Assembly (NCBI RefSeq): GCF_947488025.1 | Contig: NZ_CANKYS010000002.1 | Span: 434,001-498,000, forward strand | DNA: 64,000 bases | Direction of reading: 5' to 3' | Source: an uncultured Nocardioides sp. | GTDB taxonomy: Bacteria; Actinomycetota; Actinomycetes; Propionibacteriales; Nocardioidaceae | Shown here: positions 44,189 through 53,648 of the stretch, piece after piece | Layout: each line of letters opens with the position of its first letter | How positions within the stretch are numbered: the first letter of the stretch is position 1 | Notes under the pieces: generated by a model | Told to the model about the DNA's origin: nothing | The model's input: the letters and a program-made list of their open reading frames with translations, nothing else | Databases searched by the model: none | Program-made: the position numbers and the translations under genes

Positions 44189-45265
44189 TCAGGACTCGAA
44201 GGCCGAGTCGATGAACTCGTCGACGTTGTCCGAGGTGACGACCGGGGCGTAGAGCTGGACGGTGCGGGGCACCTCGACCTCGACGAGGTCGCTCATCGCC
44301 TTGCCCTGGACCAGGAGGCGGGCCAGCTTGACGCCGTCGGCACCCTGGGTGGAGGGGTAGATGACCGTCGCCTTGAGCACGCCGCTGTCCTCCTGGATCG
44401 CGCGCATGGCGTTGGCCGAGCCGGCGCCACCGATCATGATGAACTCGTCGCGGCCGGCGTTCTCGATGGCGGCGAGGACGCCGACACCCTGGTCGTCGTC
44501 GTGGTTCCAGAGGTAGTCGATCTGCGGCTCGGCCTGGAGCAGGTTCGCCGCGACCTCCTCGCCGCTCTCGACGGTGAACTCGGCGGCCTGGCGGGCGTCG
44601 ACGTCGAGGCCGCACTCGGACAGCGCGTCCTCGAAGCCCTGGCTGCGGTCCTGGGTGAGCGGCAGCGAGTCGATGCCGGCGATCTCGGCGACGATGGCGT
44701 CCTTGTTGCCACCGGCCTGCTCGCAGACGTACTGGCCGGCCGAGACGCCCATGCCGTAGTTGTCACCGAGGACGGTGACACGCGCGGCGTTGGGGTCGTC
44801 GAACTCGCGGTCGACGTTGATGACCGGGATGCCGGCCTCCATCGCCTTCATCGCGACGGGCGTCATCGCAGCACCGTCGAACGGGAGCAGGACGATCGCG
44901 TCGACCTCGTCGTTGATGAAGGTCTCGACCTGGCTGATCTGCAGGTTGACGTCGTTGGTCCCCTCCGCGATCTGGAGGTCGATGTCGGGGTACTGCTCGG
45001 CGAGGTCGCGGACGTTGTTGGTGATGGCGGCCATCCAGCCGTGGTCCGCGGCGGGTGCCGAGAAGCCGATGGTGACCTGGTCGCCCTCCTCGTCGTTGCT
45101 GCCGTCGGCAGCGGCCGGTGCCGAGTCGGAGCCGCTGTTTTCGTCGTCAGCGGCATCCTCGGCGCTGCCGGTGCAGGCGGCGAGGGACAGGACGGCGACC
45201 GCGCCGACCACGAGGCCGGAGTAGCGGCGGCTCTGGTGCCGTCGAAGGGGAGTGCGCAGTCGCAT
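44189..45265 (-). CDS. Sugar ABC transporter substrate-binding lipoprotein (RbsB/XylF type)
   Basis: 358 residues; lipobox LSLAAC with lipidated Cys31 and an acidic Ser/Asp linker. Periplasmic-binding fold of the ribose/xylose class: TIGFSAPAADHGWMAAITNN, DAIVLLPFDGAAMTPVA, GIPVINVDREFDD, VLGDNYGMGVSAGQYV. Captures the sugar outside the membrane for the permease and ATPase encoded just upstream. Confidence 0.93.
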   Translation of the reverse strand: MRLRTPLRRHQSRRYSGLVVGAVAVLSLAACTGSAEDAADDENSGSDSAPAAADGSNDEEGDQVTIGFSAPAADHGWMAAITNNVRDLAEQYPDIDLQIAEGTNDVNLQISQVETFINDEVDAIVLLPFDGAAMTPVAMKAMEAGIPVINVDREFDDPNAARVTVLGDNYGMGVSAGQYVCEQAGGNKDAIVAEIAGIDSLPLTQDRSQGFEDALSECGLDVDARQAAEFTVESGEEVAANLLQAEPQIDYLWNHDDDQGVGVLAAIENAGRDEFIMIGGAGSANAMRAIQEDSGVLKATVIYPSTQGADGVKLARLLVQGKAMSDLVEVEVPRTVQLYAPVVTSDNVDEFIDSAFES

Positions 45266-45364
45266 GTGTCGTGCTCCTTGTGTGTGTTCTCGATGGGTGC
45301 GGTGCTGCGGCCGGCGCTCCGAGACGAGCCGGCGTGGTGGTGCGGTGGTTCCGAGTGCGGGTGG

Positions 45365-46444
45365 CTAGGTGGAGGTCGCGTTGCGAGCCAGGCGCTGCTG
45401 GAGCAGGACCGCGACGACGATGATCAGGCCCTTGGCGACCGCCTGGGTCGAGGTGTCCTGGTTGTTGAGGGTGAACACGTTGCCGAGGGTGGCGAAGATG
45501 AGCACACCCAGCACGGTGCCGACGATCGTGCCGCGACCACCCGTCAGCAGGGTGCCGCCGATGACGACGGCCGCGATCACGTCGAGCTCGAGCAGCGTGC
45601 CGTGCGTGGAGCTGCCGGTGGTGGTGCGGCTCACCAGCATGAGCGCCGCGAGTCCGCAGCAGAAGCCGACCAGGACGTAGAGCATCACGGTGTGCCGGTT
45701 GACGTTGATGCCGGCCAGGCGGGCCGCCTCGGGGTTGCCGCCGACGGCGAGCGTGCGGCGACCGAACGTCGTCCGGTTGAACAGGACCCAACCGGCGACC
45801 GAGACGACCGCGAAGATGATGACGAGCAACGGCACGCCGAGGATGTCTGCGGAGAAGAAGTCCTTGAAGCCGTCCACGGTCACGATCTGCGTACGCCGCT
45901 CGGAGATGATCTCGGCGAGACCGCGGGCGGCGGCCAGCATCGCCAGCGTCGTGATGAACGGGACGACTTTTCCGTAGGCGATGACGATGCCGTTGACGAG
46001 CCCGCAGGCGGAGCCGACGGCCAGGGCGACGAACACCATGAGGATCCAGTGCGTGTCCTGCGCCATCGTCTGGGTGGCGAACGTCGTGGCCCAGACCGAG
46101 CAGAGGGCCAGGATCGCCCCCACCGACAGGTCGATGCCGCCACCGGTGATGACGAAGGTCATCCCGATGCTGACCACGCCGATGGTGGAGGCGTAGCGCA
46201 GGATCGTGAGGGTGTTGTCGATGCTGGCGAACCGGTCGCCCGCGGTGATGATCCCGGCTGCGCAGATCAGCAGGAGTGCGACGACCAGACCGAGGTTGCG
46301 CCCGAACGGGCCGCTCATCAGCCCTCCGCCGTCAGCTCCACGTCCGGACTCCGAGGCGGCTCGTTCCACCGTGACCGTGTCCCTCGAGGGCGCGACCGTG
46401 TTGGCCGCCGTTCCCCTGTCCGGGCTCGTGCTCTGCTCGCTCAT
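45365..46444 (-). CDS. Sugar ABC transporter permease (RbsC/XylH type)
   Basis: 359 residues; a ~45-residue hydrophilic N-terminal leader, then about eight to ten membrane segments. TFVITGGGIDLSVGAILAL and the coupling-loop region GGNPEAARLAGINV are diagnostic of the ribose-type permease family. ATG overlaps the ATPase stop (ATGA). Confidence 0.94.
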   Translation of the reverse strand: MSEQSTSPDRGTAANTVAPSRDTVTVERAASESGRGADGGGLMSGPFGRNLGLVVALLLICAAGIITAGDRFASIDNTLTILRYASTIGVVSIGMTFVITGGGIDLSVGAILALCSVWATTFATQTMAQDTHWILMVFVALAVGSACGLVNGIVIAYGKVVPFITTLAMLAAARGLAEIISERRTQIVTVDGFKDFFSADILGVPLLVIIFAVVSVAGWVLFNRTTFGRRTLAVGGNPEAARLAGINVNRHTVMLYVLVGFCCGLAALMLVSRTTTGSSTHGTLLELDVIAAVVIGGTLLTGGRGTIVGTVLGVLIFATLGNVFTLNNQDTSTQAVAKGLIIVVAVLLQQRLARNATST

Positions 46445-47952
46445 GCGACCTTTCCTTCCATGACCAGGTCCAGGACGCGGGACTCGTCGATCTCGTCCGC
46501 GGGACCTTCGTGCACGACACGGCCCTCGCGGACCACGAGGACCCGGTCAGAGAGACCGAGCACCTCCTCTACCTCGCTCGACACGACCACGACGGCGACG
46601 CCGGAGTCGGCCAGCGAGCGGACGAGGGTGTAGATCTCGGCACGGGCGCCGACGTCCACCCCTCGGGTGGGCTCGTCCAGGAGCAGCACGCGGCACTCGC
46701 GCATCAGCCACCGGGCCAGGACGACCTTCTGCTGGTTGCCGCCCGACAGGAGGCGCACGAGGCGATCAACCCCGGCCGGGCGGACGTCGAGGGACTCCGC
46801 GACCTCGGCGGAGCGCTTGCGCTCGGAGCGGCTGTCGAGCATGCCGAGCCGGCTGAAGCGTCCGAGCGTGGACACGGTGATGTTGCGGTAGATGGCCTGG
46901 TCGAGGAGCAGGCCCTGGCTCTTGCGCTCCTCCGGGGCGAGCCCGACTCCGGCCTTGACCGCGGCAGGCACCGACCCGCGGCGCAGCTCGCGGCCCGCGA
47001 CCCGGACGCTGCCGGCAGAGGGACGGCGCGCGCCGTAGAGGGTCTCGAGGATCTCCGAGCGGCCGGCGCCCACGAGACCGGCGAGACCGACGATCTCGCC
47101 GGCGTGGACGCTGAGGTCGACGCCGGTGAAGACGCCGGGGAGCTCGAGGCCGATCACCTCGAGGACCGGGTCACCGGTCGGGGCCGGCGCGTCACCGCGG
47201 GGCGGGAAGACGTACTCGATGGCGCGGCCGGTCATCAGCTTGATCAGCTCGCTGGTGGGCGTCTGGTTGACGTCGAGGCCCGTGGCGACGGTGCTGCCGT
47301 CCTTGAGGACCGTGATCCGGTCGCCGATCTGGCGGATCTCCTCGAGGCGGTGGGAGATGTAGACGACGGCGACGCCCTCGGCCGTGAGGTTGCGGATGAC
47401 GCGGAAGAGGTTGTCGACCTCGCCCTGGTCGAGCACCGCGGACGGCTCGTCGAGGATCAGCAGGCGCGTGTCCTGCGACAGGGCGCGGGCCATGCTGACG
47501 ATCTGCTGGGCGGCGGGCGAGAGCCGGCCGACCGAGCGGGTGGGCGGGATCTCCGAGTGGCCCAGGCGGGCCAGCAGCTCACGCGTCCGACGGATCGTCT
47601 CCCCCCGCTGGCTGAAGCCGGCGGTGCTCAGCTCGTGACCGAGGAAGATGTTCTCGGCGACGCTCAGGTCGGGGACGAGGTCGAGCTCCTGGTAGATCGT
47701 GGAGATCCCGAGGTCCATCGAGGCCTGGGGCGTCGACAGGGCGGCGGGCTTGCCCTCCCAGAGGATCTCCCCCTCGTCGGGCTGGTAGCTCGCGGAGATG
47801 ACCTTGATCAGCGTGGACTTGCCCGCGCCGTTCTGGCCCAGCAGGCAGTGGACCTCCCCGGCGCGGACCTCGAGCTCGACGCCACCGAGCGCGAGGACTC
47901 CGGGGAACCGCTTGACGATGCCGCGCATCGTCAGCAGCGGGGTGTCGTTCAT
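46441..47952 (-). CDS. Sugar ABC transporter ATP-binding protein, two ATPase domains (RbsA/XylG type)
   Basis: 503 residues. First domain: Walker A GQNGAGKST, degenerate signature LSPAAQQIVSMARAL, Walker B LLILDEPSAVLD. Second domain: no Walker A lysine loop (GLVGAGRSE instead, normal for this class), signature LSGGNQQKVVLARWL, Walker B LLLDEPTRGVD. Powers uptake through the adjacent permease. Overlaps the ROK regulator by 4 nt. Confidence 0.95.
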   Translation of the reverse strand: MNDTPLLTMRGIVKRFPGVLALGGVELEVRAGEVHCLLGQNGAGKSTLIKVISASYQPDEGEILWEGKPAALSTPQASMDLGISTIYQELDLVPDLSVAENIFLGHELSTAGFSQRGETIRRTRELLARLGHSEIPPTRSVGRLSPAAQQIVSMARALSQDTRLLILDEPSAVLDQGEVDNLFRVIRNLTAEGVAVVYISHRLEEIRQIGDRITVLKDGSTVATGLDVNQTPTSELIKLMTGRAIEYVFPPRGDAPAPTGDPVLEVIGLELPGVFTGVDLSVHAGEIVGLAGLVGAGRSEILETLYGARRPSAGSVRVAGRELRRGSVPAAVKAGVGLAPEERKSQGLLLDQAIYRNITVSTLGRFSRLGMLDSRSERKRSAEVAESLDVRPAGVDRLVRLLSGGNQQKVVLARWLMRECRVLLLDEPTRGVDVGARAEIYTLVRSLADSGVAVVVVSSEVEEVLGLSDRVLVVREGRVVHEGPADEIDESRVLDLVMEGKVA

Positions 47953-49220
47953 GACATCACCTCCAGGGTGGGGACGACCCGAGGCACCAGCGTCGGGTCG
48001 TCGTAGACGTGGTCGATGGCGACCGCGGCGGCGCCGTGGACCGCGGCCGAGAAGCCGAGCTCGGAGAGCGCGATGCGCGTGCCGCCCGCGTCGGGAACCA
48101 GGACCCCGGAGGCGAGCTCGGCCTCGACCTCGGCCCGGATCCACTCGCCGATCTCGCCGAGGTAGCCCGACAGGACGATCATGCCTGGGTTGAGCACGTT
48201 GGCGAGGACGGCGGCGCCGACGCCGACCCAGTGGCCGACCTCGCTCAACGCGGCGAGCGTGCGCTCGTCGCCGGCGGCGGCGCGGCGGCTGATCTCCTCG
48301 ACCTTGCCCTCGAGGTCGAGGACGGGTGAGCGCAGCAGGTCGTCGTCACCGGCGGCGGCGAGGTCGATCAGGTGGCTCAGGCCGATGACGGTCTCCCAGC
48401 AGCCGGTGCGACCGCACCCGCAGACGCTGCCGTCGCGGTCGACGACCATGTGCCCGAACTCGCCGGCGTAGCCCCGGCGTCCGGGGTAGGGCCGGCCGTC
48501 GGCGACGATGCCGCCACCGATGCCGACCTCACCGTGGATGACGAGGATGTCGCGACGCTCGGGGTCGCCGGGAGTCGCCTCGGCGACGGCCGCCAGGTTG
48601 GCCTCGTTGTCCACCTCGAGGAGGTAGGCGGGGTCGTCGAGCCTGGCACGCAGGAGCCCGGCCAGCCCGACGCCCTGCCACCCGAGGTTGGCGGCGACGG
48701 AGACGTTGCCCAGGTCGCGGTCGACCAGCCCGGCGACCCCGACGACCGCGGACACCGGCGTCGCGCCGAGGGCGGCGAGGTCAGCCAGCGTGCCGTTGAG
48801 CTGCTCGACCAGCCGGTCGACCACCTCGTCGGGCTCGAGGCCGCGGGTGTCCACCGACGTACGCCGCTCGCTGACGACGGTGCCCGCGAGGTCGACCGCG
48901 CGGGTCGAGACGTGGTGGACGTTGATCTCCGCACCCAGGCCGTAGGCGCCGGCGCCGTCGATCTCGACGATCGTGCCGGGGCGCCCCACCGAGCCGCGCT
49001 CGGCGCTGCCCTCGCGGACCAGGCCCCGCTCCCGCAGCTCGGTGACGAGGCTGGAGACGGTCGCCTTGTTGAGACCGAGGTCGGCGGCGAGCCTGGCTCG
49101 CGACCGGGCACCGCCCTCGCGGAGGCTGCGGAGCACGAGCGACAGGTTCGCGCGGCGGACGGTGCCCTGGTCGGCACCCCCGGTGCTGGTCGTCGACCAG
49201 CCGTCCCGCACCTGCGACAT
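47949..49220 (-). CDS. ROK-family transcriptional repressor (XylR-like)
   Basis: 423 residues. N-terminal winged helix-turn-helix (SRARLAADLGLNKATVSSLV) and ROK sugar-kinase-like domain with zinc motif CGCGRTGCWET and glycine-rich IGGGIVADGRPYPG. First gene of the ROK-ABC operon and preceded by a clear inverted-repeat operator, so it very likely autorepresses and controls sugar uptake and catabolism. A xylose-type inducer is inferred from xylA and xylB. Confidence 0.92.
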   Translation of the reverse strand: MSQVRDGWSTTSTGGADQGTVRRANLSLVLRSLREGGARSRARLAADLGLNKATVSSLVTELRERGLVREGSAERGSVGRPGTIVEIDGAGAYGLGAEINVHHVSTRAVDLAGTVVSERRTSVDTRGLEPDEVVDRLVEQLNGTLADLAALGATPVSAVVGVAGLVDRDLGNVSVAANLGWQGVGLAGLLRARLDDPAYLLEVDNEANLAAVAEATPGDPERRDILVIHGEVGIGGGIVADGRPYPGRRGYAGEFGHMVVDRDGSVCGCGRTGCWETVIGLSHLIDLAAAGDDDLLRSPVLDLEGKVEEISRRAAAGDERTLAALSEVGHWVGVGAAVLANVLNPGMIVLSGYLGEIGEWIRAEVEAELASGVLVPDAGGTRIALSELGFSAAVHGAAAVAIDHVYDDPTLVPRVVPTLEVMS

Positions 49221-49240
49221 CAGCGTCCTCGATCCTGCGT

Positions 49241-49301
49241 GTGACCTCGGTCACCCAGTTAGTTTGACGGACCGCCAAACTAAGTCGGTGACGGGCGTCA
49301 C
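49241..49301. promoter_or_regulatory. ROK operator flanked by two GTGAC-N4-GTCAC palindromes
   Basis: Central inverted repeat TTAGTTTG (49259-49266), 9-nt spacer, CAAACTAA (49276-49283), AT-rich against the surrounding GC and typical of XylR/ROK operators. On either side lie GTGACCTCGGTCAC (49241-49254) and GTGACGGGCGTCAC (49288-49301). The first extends to TGTGA-N6-TCACC, one mismatch from the CRP/GlxR consensus TGTGA-N6-TCACA. Confidence 0.7.
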
Positions 49302-49325
49302 GTCAAGGACCGGGACGCAGAAATG

Positions 49326-50747
49326 TCAGGTGGTCCGGTCCAGGTGTCGCGACCGACCGTCGGCGTAGCGCTCGCGGATGGCCGGCACCGGGTCCGCGGC
49401 GTAGCGCCGGGTCCCTTCGCGCACCCACTCCGGCGGTGCGTCCGCGCCCGACGCGGCCCACGCTGCCTGCCGGGCGGCACCGTCGGCGACGTACTCCCCC
49501 GGCGGCGGGACGTCGACGGGAACACCGAGCACCTCGGCGGCCACCGTGCGCACCGCCTCCGACGCGGCGGCCCCGCCGACGAGCAGGACCCGCGACGGCG
49601 TGACGCCGGTGGCCACCACGGCGTCGAGGCCGTCGGCGAGGCTGCAGACCAGCCCCTCGACACTCGCCCGTGCCAGCGCCGGCCGGGTGGCCGTCGCGAG
49701 CGTGAGCCCGTGCAGTGAGCCCGTCGCGTCGGGGAGGTTGGGGGTGCGCTCACCCTCGAGGTAGGGCACCAGCACCAGGCCGCCGGCACCCGAGGGGGCC
49801 TCGAGTGCCAGGCGCGAGAGGGTGTCGTGGTCGACGTCGAGGAGGCGCGCGGCCGCGTCGAGCACCCGGGCGCCGTTGAGGGTCGCGACCAGCGGGAGGT
49901 AGAGCCCGGTGGCGTCCGCGAAGCCCGCCACCGAACCGGTGGGGTCGACGGCCGGAGTGCCGGTGACCGCGGTGACGACGCCGGAGGTGCCGATCGAGAC
50001 GACGACGTCGCCCTCCCCCGCCCCCAGCCCCAGGGCGGCGGCCGCGTTGTCACCGGCACCGGCACCGAGGACCGCGTCGCCCGCGGTGCCGGCGACCTCG
50101 CCGGGGGCCACCACGCGCGGCAGGTGGGGCACGGCGCCGAAGGCGCGCTCGAGGAGGTCCGTCCGGTAGGCACCGGTCGGGGCCGACCAGTAGCCCGTTC
50201 CGCTCGCGTCGCTCCGGTCGGTCGTGAGGTCGCGCAGGTCGGTGCTCCCGGACAGCTTCCAGGTCAGCCAGTCGTGGGGCAGGCACACCGCGGCCGTTCG
50301 TCGGGCGTTGTCGGGCTCGTGCTCGGCGAGCCACCGGAGCTTGGTCACCGTGAACGACGCCACCGGCACGACGCCGACCGCCTCGGCCCAGGCACGACCG
50401 CCCTCCTCCGGGCCGCCGAGCTCGTCGACGAGGTCGCGCGCGGCGCCGGCCGAACGCGTGTCGTTCCACAGCAGCGCAGGGCGTACGACGGCACCGTCCT
50501 CGTCGAGGCAGACCATGCCGTGCTGCTGGCCACCGACGCTGATCGCCGCCACGTCGTCGAGGCCTCCGGCCTCGGCGACCGCCGCCTGCAGCGCGGCCCA
50601 CCAGTGGTCGGGGTGGACCTCGGTGCCGTCCGGGTGACCGGCGCGCCCCTGCCGCACGAGCGCGCCCGTTGCGGCGTCGCGGACGACGACCTTGCAGGAC
50701 TGGGTGGATGAGTCGATGCCGGCGACCAGCCGGGGTCCGTCAGTCAT
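49326..50747 (-). CDS. xylB: Xylulokinase
   Basis: FGGY-family kinase phosphorylating D-xylulose to xylulose-5-phosphate. 473 residues. [15 protein letters not shown] at the N-terminus, [21 protein letters not shown] and [12 protein letters not shown] are characteristic. Located upstream of the ROK operator on the same strand, so it is probably transcribed separately from the ABC operon but belongs to the same pathway. Confidence 0.94.
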   Translation of the reverse strand: MTDGPRLVAGIDSSTQSCKVVVRDAATGALVRQGRAGHPDGTEVHPDHWWAALQAAVAEAGGLDDVAAISVGGQQHGMVCLDEDGAVVRPALLWNDTRSAGAARDLVDELGGPEEGGRAWAEAVGVVPVASFTVTKLRWLAEHEPDNARRTAAVCLPHDWLTWKLSGSTDLRDLTTDRSDASGTGYWSAPTGAYRTDLLERAFGAVPHLPRVVAPGEVAGTAGDAVLGAGAGDNAAAALGLGAGEGDVVVSIGTSGVVTAVTGTPAVDPTGSVAGFADATGLYLPLVATLNGARVLDAAARLLDVDHDTLSRLALEAPSGAGGLVLVPYLEGERTPNLPDATGSLHGLTLATATRPALARASVEGLVCSLADGLDAVVATGVTPSRVLLVGGAAASEAVRTVAAEVLGVPVDVPPPGEYVADGAARQAAWAASGADAPPEWVREGTRRYAADPVPAIRERYADGRSRHLDRTT

Positions 50748-50808
50748 GGGCGCGGATGCTAGCCCACCGGGCGCACCGCCCCACGACGACGAAGGGCCCG
50801 ACGACGAC

Positions 50809-50838
50809 GAAGGGCCCGGTCCGAAGACCGGGCCCTTC
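50809..50838. terminator. Terminator hairpin downstream of tRNA-Glu
   Basis: Perfect 12-bp stem GAAGGGCCCGGT (50809-50820), loop CCGAAG, ACCGGGCCCTTC (50827-50838). Preceded by a partial duplicate of the left arm (GACGACGAAGGGCCC, ~50785-50799). Lies between the tRNA genes and xylB on the minus strand. Confidence 0.85.
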
Positions 50839-50845
50839 CATGCGT

Positions 50846-50921
50846 TGGTACCCCCGACCGGATTTGAACCGGCGTTACCGCCGTGAGAGGGCGACGTCCT
50901 AGGCCGCTAGACGACGGGGGC
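50846..50921 (-). tRNA. tRNA-Glu (anticodon CTC)
   Basis: 76 nt including an encoded CCA. Minus strand begins GCCCCCGTCGTCTAG; anticodon loop CTCTCAC gives CTC; T-loop GGTTCAAATCC. The acceptor closes with G1-U72 wobble because the 3' side reads CGGGGGT-A-CCA. Confidence 0.95.
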
Positions 50922-51009
50922 TTGCATGTTGCTGCCCTGGAGCAGCGGAGCGAAACTCTACCGAAGTTGGAGTTCCGCACCAAATCCGGCCCCTGGTGGG
51001 GCGGATCCG

Positions 51010-51081
51010 CTGGGGTACTAGGACTCGAACCTAGAACAACTGGACCAGAACCAGCCGTGTTGCCAATTACACCATACCCCA
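51010..51081 (-). tRNA. tRNA-Gln (anticodon CTG)
   Basis: 72 nt, no encoded CCA. Minus strand begins TGGGGTATGGTGTAATTGG; anticodon loop TTCTGGT gives CTG; T-loop GGTTCGAGTCC; acceptor ends TACCCCA plus discriminator G. It lies 88 bp upstream of tRNA-Glu and just downstream of the gltX/CPBP genes. Confidence 0.95.
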
Positions 51082-51153
51082 TGGGGGTATCAGTTCGACC
51101 GGCCTGCGATCGTCCCGACCCCACGTGATTCCTTGCGGAACCGATCCCGAACG

Positions 51154-52158
51154 TTACACGCGGGGTGGCGGCACGGCCAAAACGGGGTCCCCACCGGCAG
51201 GCGGCAACGCTCCCCCGACGGGCGGTCCTGTGGTGACCAGACCCGTCGCCCGCGCCACCCACGTCGCGAGGCCCAGGTAGACCAGGGACTGCGTCAGCGT
51301 CGAGAGGATCGTCCACCAGCTGCTGCCGCCCTCCGCGTTGAGAGCCGTGGTCAGGTCGCCGAAGGCGAGGGCGAGCCCGAAGGCCAGGAAGTTGTTGAGG
51401 ACGTGCATCGCGATCGGTGCCTCGAGTCCACCGGTGCGGATGACGAGGATGCCGGCGACGACGCCGAAGGCGAACCGGTCGAAGAAGACCGGCCAGTCCT
51501 GCGACAGGCCGTGGAAGAGCGCGAAGATCAGCGCCGGTCCCAGCACGGCCAGCGCCTGTGACAGCTGCTTGGCCCACACCAAGGATCCGAAGGCCTGGGT
51601 GAGGTAGCCGCGGAACAGGTACTCCTCGCCTGCGGCCTGGAGCGGGGTCAGGAGCAGGATGACGAGGATGAAGTCGCGCGTCTGCGAGGTGAAGTCGTTG
51701 ACCGTGCTCGTCGGCATGTCGCCGGACTGCACGGGCAGCAGCATCGCCACGCCGAGCGAGGCGAGGAGCGCCACCACCGACAGGCCGAGGCAGACGAAGA
51801 GGTAGCCCCACCGCAGGCGGGGCGCCACCGAGGAGACCCAGCGCGGCTTGAGCCGGTGCAGCCACCAGGTGACCAGGAAGGTCAGCGGGATCGCCGCGGC
51901 GAGGATCACGTTGAGCAGGGCGAGCCCCGCGGGCGTCGCCTCCGCCGTCACGTCGAGGACGGTCGAGGCCTCGCTCGCGCTGCTCCCCGTGGCGAGCAGC
52001 AGCACGAAGGCGATGCCCCCGACCACGAGCGGCACGACGGCGAAGACCAGGACGAGGAGCAGCACGACGCCCACGACCGAGCGCCACCAGCCGGGTCGGC
52101 CCACCCGGTGCAGCTCGTGGTAGCGCGGCCGGAAGTCGGGGGCCAGCGGTGCAGGCAC
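51154..52158 (-). CDS. CPBP-family intramembrane metalloprotease (CAAX protease-like)
   Basis: 334 residues, about eight membrane segments. All three family motifs are visible: EExxxR in AAGEEYLFRGYL, FxxxH in FALFHGLSQDW, and HxxxN-type HVLNNFLAF. Bacterial CPBP proteins act in bacteriocin maturation/immunity or other membrane processing; the substrate is unknown. Starts 4 nt after the gltX stop, so probably co-transcribed with it. Confidence 0.92.
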   Translation of the reverse strand: MPAPLAPDFRPRYHELHRVGRPGWWRSVVGVVLLLVLVFAVVPLVVGGIAFVLLLATGSSASEASTVLDVTAEATPAGLALLNVILAAAIPLTFLVTWWLHRLKPRWVSSVAPRLRWGYLFVCLGLSVVALLASLGVAMLLPVQSGDMPTSTVNDFTSQTRDFILVILLLTPLQAAGEEYLFRGYLTQAFGSLVWAKQLSQALAVLGPALIFALFHGLSQDWPVFFDRFAFGVVAGILVIRTGGLEAPIAMHVLNNFLAFGLALAFGDLTTALNAEGGSSWWTILSTLTQSLVYLGLATWVARATGLVTTGPPVGGALPPAGGDPVLAVPPPRV

Positions 52159-52162
52159 GGCG

Positions 52163-53641
52163 TCAGGCCAGGGCCGACTGCAGGCGCGCGAGACTGCGCT
52201 CGCGGCCCAGCAGCTCCAGCGACTCGAACAGTGGGGGGCTGATGCGCTTGCCGGTCACGGCGACGCGCACCGGACCGAAGGCCACGCGGGGCTTGAGCTC
52301 CATGCCCTCGATCAGCGCCACGCGCAGCGCCTCCTCGATGGCCGCGGTCGACCACTCGTGCAGCCCCGAGAGGGCGTCGTACGACGCCTGGACGACGCCG
52401 CGGCCCGTCTCGTCGAGCAGCTTGGCGACGTCGGCGGGGTCGCGCTCGAAGTCGGCCTCGTCGACGAACAGGAAGCCGAGCATCGGCGCGGCCTCGGTGA
52501 GCTTGTTGATCCGCTCGGCCACCAGAGGCATCGCCAGCTCGAGCATCTGGGCGTCGGCGTCGGTCACCGGGTCGCCCACGACGCCCGCTTCCTTGAGGAA
52601 GGGCAGCACGCGGTGGGTGATCTCGTCGATCGAGAGCAGTCGCATGTGCGAGGCGTTGATGGCCTCGGCCTTCTTGAGGTCGAAGCGCGCCGGGTTGGGG
52701 TTGACGTCCTTGATGTCGAACTTCTCGACCATCTCCTCGAGCGAGAAGACGTCGCGGTCCGCGGCGATGGCCCAGCCCAGCAGGGCGAGGTAGTTGAGCA
52801 GCCCCTCGGGCAGGAAGCCCTGCTCGCGGTAGAGCGCCATGTGGGCCTGCGGGTCGCGCTTGGAGAGCTTCTTGTTGCCCTCGCCCATGACATAGGGCAG
52901 GTGGCCGAACGCGGGCGTCTCCTTCGCGACGCCGAGCTCCTTGAGCGCGTCGAAGAGCGCGACCTGGCGGGGGGTGCTGGAGAGCAGGTCCTCGCCGCGC
53001 AGCACGTGGGTGATCTCCATCGTCGCGTCGTCGACCGGCGCAGTGAGGGTGTAGAGCGGGTCGCCGTTGGCGCGGCACAGCGCGAAGTCGGGCACGTGCT
53101 CGGTCTCGAAGGTGATGTCGCCGCGGACCAGGTCGTCCCACGTGATCGACCCGTCGGGCATCCGGAAACGGACGATCGAGGAGCGGCCCTCGGCCTCGAA
53201 GGCGGACCGCTGCTCGTCGCTGAGCTCGCGGCAGAAACCGTCGTAGCCCATCACCTTGGAGCCGCTCGCCTTGCGGCGCGCCTCGACCTCGTCGTTCGTG
53301 CAGAAGCAGTCATAGGTGTACGACGACTCGCGCAGGCGGGCGAGCACGTCGGCGTAGATCTCGGTGCGCTCGGACTGGCGGTAGGGACCGTGGGCCCCAC
53401 CGACCACGACGCCCTCGTCCCAGCTGAGGCCGAGCCACTGCATGAGGTCGATGAGCGAGTCGTAGGACTCCTCGGTGTTGCGCGCCTTGTCGGTGTCCTC
53501 GATGCGGAAGACGAAGGTGCCGCCGTGGTGTCGCGCGAACGCCCAGTTGTAGAGGGCGGTGCGGGCGAGGCCGACGTGCGGCGACCCCGTCGGGGACGGA
53601 GCCATGCGGACGCGGACGGGCCGGCGGTCGGGGGTGGTCAT
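52163..53641 (-). CDS. gltX: Glutamyl-tRNA synthetase
   Basis: Class I aminoacyl-tRNA synthetase, 492 residues. HIGH-type motif in [20 protein letters not shown] and KMSKS-type motif in KKLSKRDPQ are intact. In actinobacteria lacking a glutaminyl-tRNA synthetase it charges both tRNA-Glu and tRNA-Gln (then GatCAB); both tRNAs are encoded just downstream. Starts 7 nt after the FAH-family gene. Confidence 0.97.
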   Translation of the reverse strand: MTTPDRRPVRVRMAPSPTGSPHVGLARTALYNWAFARHHGGTFVFRIEDTDKARNTEESYDSLIDLMQWLGLSWDEGVVVGGAHGPYRQSERTEIYADVLARLRESSYTYDCFCTNDEVEARRKASGSKVMGYDGFCRELSDEQRSAFEAEGRSSIVRFRMPDGSITWDDLVRGDITFETEHVPDFALCRANGDPLYTLTAPVDDATMEITHVLRGEDLLSSTPRQVALFDALKELGVAKETPAFGHLPYVMGEGNKKLSKRDPQAHMALYREQGFLPEGLLNYLALLGWAIAADRDVFSLEEMVEKFDIKDVNPNPARFDLKKAEAINASHMRLLSIDEITHRVLPFLKEAGVVGDPVTDADAQMLELAMPLVAERINKLTEAAPMLGFLFVDEADFERDPADVAKLLDETGRGVVQASYDALSGLHEWSTAAIEEALRVALIEGMELKPRVAFGPVRVAVTGKRISPPLFESLELLGRERSLARLQSALA

Positions 53642-53648
53642 CGAGTGC

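Noticed and set aside
42947..46633. Plus-strand open frame of about 1230 residues opposite Gfo, ABC genes and intergenic regions
   Set aside because: Spans several real minus-strand genes and their gaps; composition typical of antisense frames.
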